Assembly: GCA_026995265.1 (NCBI GenBank)
Contig: JALWPC010000659.1
Location: 1-33,835, forward strand
Length of the DNA stretch: 33,835 bases
Direction of reading: 5' to 3'
Origin: Paracoccaceae bacterium
Lineage (GTDB): Bacteria > Pseudomonadota > Alphaproteobacteria > Rhodobacterales > Rhodobacteraceae
Positions 28,451-33,835 of the stretch are shown one piece after another. A program made the position numbers and the translations under genes. Under the pieces are notes generated by a model. The model did no database searches. It was not told where the DNA came from and saw only the letters and a program-made list of their open reading frames with translations. The stretch's first letter is position 1; every line of letters begins with the position of its first letter.

Positions 28451-29104
28451 ATGGCTGAGAATGTAATCCTCAATGCCACAGCACGCGCAGGAACCGGCAA
28501 GGGGGCCGCCCGCGCAGCACGCCGTGAAAACCTCGTGCCTGGCATCGTATATGGCGGCGGTTCTGAACCGACCCCGATTAACATCAAATTCAACGAGCTG
28601 ATCAAAATGCTGAAAGCCGGTGGCTTTCTGAGCACCCTGCTGACCCTGAAAATCGACGGCAAGGACGAGCGCGTCATCTGCCGCGGCGTGCAGCGCGACG
28701 TTGTTAACGACCTGCCGATTCACGTGGATTTCCTGCGCCTTTCCAGCAAATCCCGCATCAACCTGATGATTCCGGTTGTCTTCCTCAATGAAGACACATC
28801 CGCGGGCCTCAAAAAGGGCGGCACCCTGGTTGTGGTGCGCAACGAGGTGGAGCTGAAAGTGACCGCCGGCAATATTCCCGAGCACCTCGAGGTGGATCTG
28901 GCCGAGGTCGAAATCGGCGACACCATCCACATGTCGGACATCACCCTGCCAGAGGGCACGCGCACAATGATCACCGACCGTGACTTCGTGATCGCCAATA
29001 TCGCCGCGCCGAAAACCGTTGATCTGGATGATGACGACGATGCAGAGGCCACCGAGGGCGAAGCCGCGGCACCCGAGGCCGAAGGGGACGCTGCTGAAGA
29101 GTAG
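28451..29104 (+). CDS. rplY: 50S ribosomal protein L25/general stress protein Ctc
   Basis: [29 protein letters not shown]...PIHVDFLRL; acidic C-terminal tail; start at [14 protein letters not shown] (28451). Confidence 0.95.
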   Translation: MAENVILNATARAGTGKGAARAARRENLVPGIVYGGGSEPTPINIKFNELIKMLKAGGFLSTLLTLKIDGKDERVICRGVQRDVVNDLPIHVDFLRLSSKSRINLMIPVVFLNEDTSAGLKKGGTLVVVRNEVELKVTAGNIPEHLEVDLAEVEIGDTIHMSDITLPEGTRTMITDRDFVIANIAAPKTVDLDDDDDAEATEGEAAAPEAEGDAAEE

Positions 29105-29122
29105 AGCATTGCCGGGAAATGC

Positions 29123-29160
29123 AAAAGGCCAGCCCCGGGGCTTCGGGGCTGGCCTTTTTT
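29123..29160 (+). terminator. Rho-independent terminator of rplY, possibly bidirectional
   Basis: AGGCCAGCCCCG(gggctt)CGGGGCTGGCCT followed by TTTTT; the opposite strand ends in a short T-run, so it may also serve the convergent mutase gene. Confidence 0.92.
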
Positions 29161-29164
29161 GAGC

Positions 29165-31287
<2,123 letters not shown>

Positions 31288-31291
<4 letters not shown>

Positions 31292-32889
31292 CGGTTTACC
31301 TCGGTTTCAGGGACAAAAGGTTCGGGCGGATTCAGGATGTCAAGCATCAGGGGGTCGGGCAAGCTTTTCCGGAAGGCCCGCATCATAGCCTGCAAATGCG
31401 GGACAGCCGCGTGATTTGTCGCAAAGAAAGTGACCCATTGTCCGGCTGCCGAATAGCGCATGCCTCTCAGCTTGAGATAACCGATTTTGGTCCAACCCGG
31501 GCCAACGCCCGGTAAAATCCAACTTTCATATACCATCGCAAGATCGGCATTGTTTGCCTTTGCCAAATCATTTATCCAGCCACGAGGGGCCCGCGCCGCC
31601 CACGCCTTTAGCGCGGGATCAGAGGCCAACCCCCACAGGTCCAATATGATGTTGTCATTTCGATAAGACGGAAGCCCGATATCATTCACCGCCACCGGAG
31701 CCTGCACGTAATCCCGCGCAAACCGTGCCATTTGCCATTGCTGATCATAGATATTGCGCATAGAGAGCGGGCCAAAGGTTATGGTCTGCCTGGCAAAATG
31801 TGTTAGCGGCAACAGCAGAACGCCCGCCGCAAGCAAAGCCCCGACCCTGCCCAGCCGGTTTTGACTTTGCAGCAATGGGCGCACAGCCACAAAAAAGGCC
31901 ATCATGGAAAGAACGATAACATAGGTTTCGTGTCGGTTTCCCCAGCCATTTCGGCCAATAAAAACCTGCCCGACCAATGATGCAAGGGCGATCAATCCCA
32001 TGCGCAGGGCCAACCTGTCCCGCCGCACCGCAGGCATAGCCAGGAGAATGGCGAAAACACCGGCGAAGGCCAGCAAGACCCAGGCCACGACCTCGTAATC
32101 GCCACCATTAAAGTTTTTTAACAGGAGCGACCCATTCTCCCCTACTGTCAATTTCGCCAAGCTGATTTTGCGCAACACCGAATTGGGCAATAATGTGCCT
32201 TCATGTGCGTAAAGAAACCACGAAAACCCGAAAAGCGGGGCCGTAGCCGCCACGGCCAGCGCAGCACCTGCCTTTCTTTTTCCCTCGATAAACACCATCA
32301 AAGCCAGCAAAAGCGAAAGCCCCGTAGCCTCGTATCGAATCAGGGGGCCAATCAGAATTGCCGCTATCAAATAGGCGTTAACCCGCCTTTCCTCATGCCA
32401 TAAAACCACACCCAATAGCGCCGCGAGAACGGTCAGGACATGCAATATCTGCTCCATGCCGAGCATGGCAACACCTATCATATTCATCGAAACAGGCGCG
32501 ACTACCAGGATAAGCAGCATCAGGGGCCCAGCGGCCAGCTCCGCCAAAAAACCGCTTTTCAGCAAAATCTTGTGCATTAAGACCAGCCCCGCCAACAGTG
32601 CAAGCGCATTCAGTATCAGCGGGAGGTATTGGTGAAACTCCGTTCCAGCAAAGGGCACCAGCAAAAACGGATATATAATAGAGCTGTCGGCCGAAGCAAA
32701 TTGGTGCGGGTTGATACCGTATTCACCCTTGGCAATCTGTTCGGCCATGGAAAGATGAATATAGGTATCATCGAGTGGATAAACAAATTCCCCCCCCGTG
32801 AGAGCAAGCCCCCAAATGTTGAGGGCCAAAAACAGCCCGCCACCGGCAAACAGCGCACCCCACAGTAGCGGTTTGCCGGCTGTCATCAT
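31288..32889 (-). CDS. Polytopic membrane protein, GT-C glycosyltransferase-like
   Basis: 533 aa, many hydrophobic segments; early loop [25 protein letters not shown] resembles the DDxYI acidic loop of GT-C (AftB-like) enzymes; overlaps both neighbours by 4 nt. Confidence 0.7.
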
Positions 32890-33835
32890 TCAAACTCCAT
32901 AATCACGTCATCCACCGCCAGGCTGTCCCCCGCAGCGGCGTTGATTTTGGTGACCACGGCTTTCTTCTCGGCCCGTAGCACATTTTCCATTTTCATCGCC
33001 TCCACGGTGCACAGGGCCTGCCCCTCCTGCACCTCGTCGCCTTCGCTCACCTCGAGCTTCACCATCAGCCCCGGCATGGGGCACAAGAGCAGCTTTGAGG
33101 TGTCCGGCGGCACTCGCTCCTTCATGTATTTCGAGAGTTCAAACAGGCGCGGGGTGCGGATGATGACGCTCAAATCAGCCCCGCGGTGGCGCATCCGGTA
33201 GCCGCCTGCAATGGGCTGCACCTTGGCGATCACCACCTCGCCGGAGATTTCCAGCACGGCCAACCCGTCGCCCGGTTGCCAGTCAGAGGCCACCCGCAGG
33301 CTGGTGCCGTCAGCGAAGTTCACCGTGGAACCGGCTTTGTCCGCCTCGATTTTCACCTCAAAATCAACGCCTTGCAGAGAGATGACAAAATCTTCCCCCA
33401 CCTTGCGCTCGTGGTTGTCTATCCGCCCGCTGATCTGCGCCGCGCGAATTTCCGCCACCCGCATCATCGCCGACGCCCCCGCCGCCAGTTGCTTGAGCAC
33501 CGGTTCGGGCAGCACGGCCCCCGCGAAGCCATCGGGGTATTCCTCGGCAATGAAGGCGGTGGAGATGTCGCCCGAGATAAAGCGCGGGTGGTCCATCACG
33601 GCACTGAGGAACGGCAGGTTGTGGCCGATGCCCTCGACCTCGAATTCATCCAGCGCTTGCCGCATTCCGCGAATAGCCCCGGCCCTGTCGGGCGCCCATG
33701 TGCAGAGCTTGGCGATCATCGGGTCATAGAACATGCTGATCTCGCCGCCCTCATAAACGCCGGTATCATTGCGCACCGCGCCCTCGATCTCGGCGGGCGG
33801 GCGGTAGCGGCTGAGGCGGCCAATGGAGGGGAGGA
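32886..33835 (-). CDS. pccA: Propionyl-CoA carboxylase alpha subunit (biotin carboxylase/BCCP), 3' part only
   Basis: GEISMFYDPMIAKLCTW...C-terminal biotinylation motif VEAMKMENVLRAEKK; the frame stays open to the window edge (LPSIGRLSRYRPPAEIEGAVRNDTGVYEGG), so the 5' end is outside. Confidence 0.93.
   Translation of the reverse strand, partial: LPSIGRLSRYRPPAEIEGAVRNDTGVYEGGEISMFYDPMIAKLCTWAPDRAGAIRGMRQALDEFEVEGIGHNLPFLSAVMDHPRFISGDISTAFIAEEYPDGFAGAVLPEPVLKQLAAGASAMMRVAEIRAAQISGRIDNHERKVGEDFVISLQGVDFEVKIEADKAGSTVNFADGTSLRVASDWQPGDGLAVLEISGEVVIAKVQPIAGGYRMRHRGADLSVIIRTPRLFELSKYMKERVPPDTSKLLLCPMPGLMVKLEVSEGDEVQEGQALCTVEAMKMENVLRAEKKAVVTKINAAAGDSLAVDDVIMEFE

Noticed and set aside
32886-33776. 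Treating the pccA ORF start at 33776 as the real start
   Set aside because: It is an internal GTG; the frame continues upstream to the window edge with conserved biotin carboxylase sequence.

Overview
This 33.8 kb window looks like an alphaproteobacterial, probably Rhodobacteraceae/Roseobacter-type, chromosome segment. Family and lineage assignments come from reading the sequence; no database search was run. Most genes are housekeeping or metabolic: YggT, DUF167, UspA, glutathione reductase, rpiA, L-serine deaminase, hisS, diacylglycerol kinase, an ArsR-type regulator, GST, slyX, a lipase-like hydrolase, hisZ-hisG, a nitroreductase, a threonine dehydratase-like enzyme, two Hint-domain proteins around an EI24/CysZ-like membrane protein, DUF1467, methylmalonyl-CoA epimerase, a CoxSLM-type molybdenum hydroxylase operon, trpA, psd-pssA, ychF, a beta-propeller/RTX protein, an L-lactate dehydrogenase-type FMN enzyme, rplY, methylmalonyl-CoA mutase, a GT-C-like membrane protein and the 3' part of pccA. 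The left edge carries the 3' end of an ISAs1-like transposase with a plausible IS terminus. The most interesting non-coding signal is a set of dispersed, hairpin-rich intergenic repeats in at least two families. Copies kept within this window show compensatory changes in their stems, which suggests selection on folded RNA or cruciform DNA. Other points worth a second look are the paired autoprocessing-type Hint proteins with different N-terminal modules, a probable seven-bladed propeller fused to RTX repeats, a form II-like (AYRGAGR) CoxL, a GT-C-like membrane protein between pccA and the mutase gene, and several CTAG-centred palindromes in AT-rich spacers.
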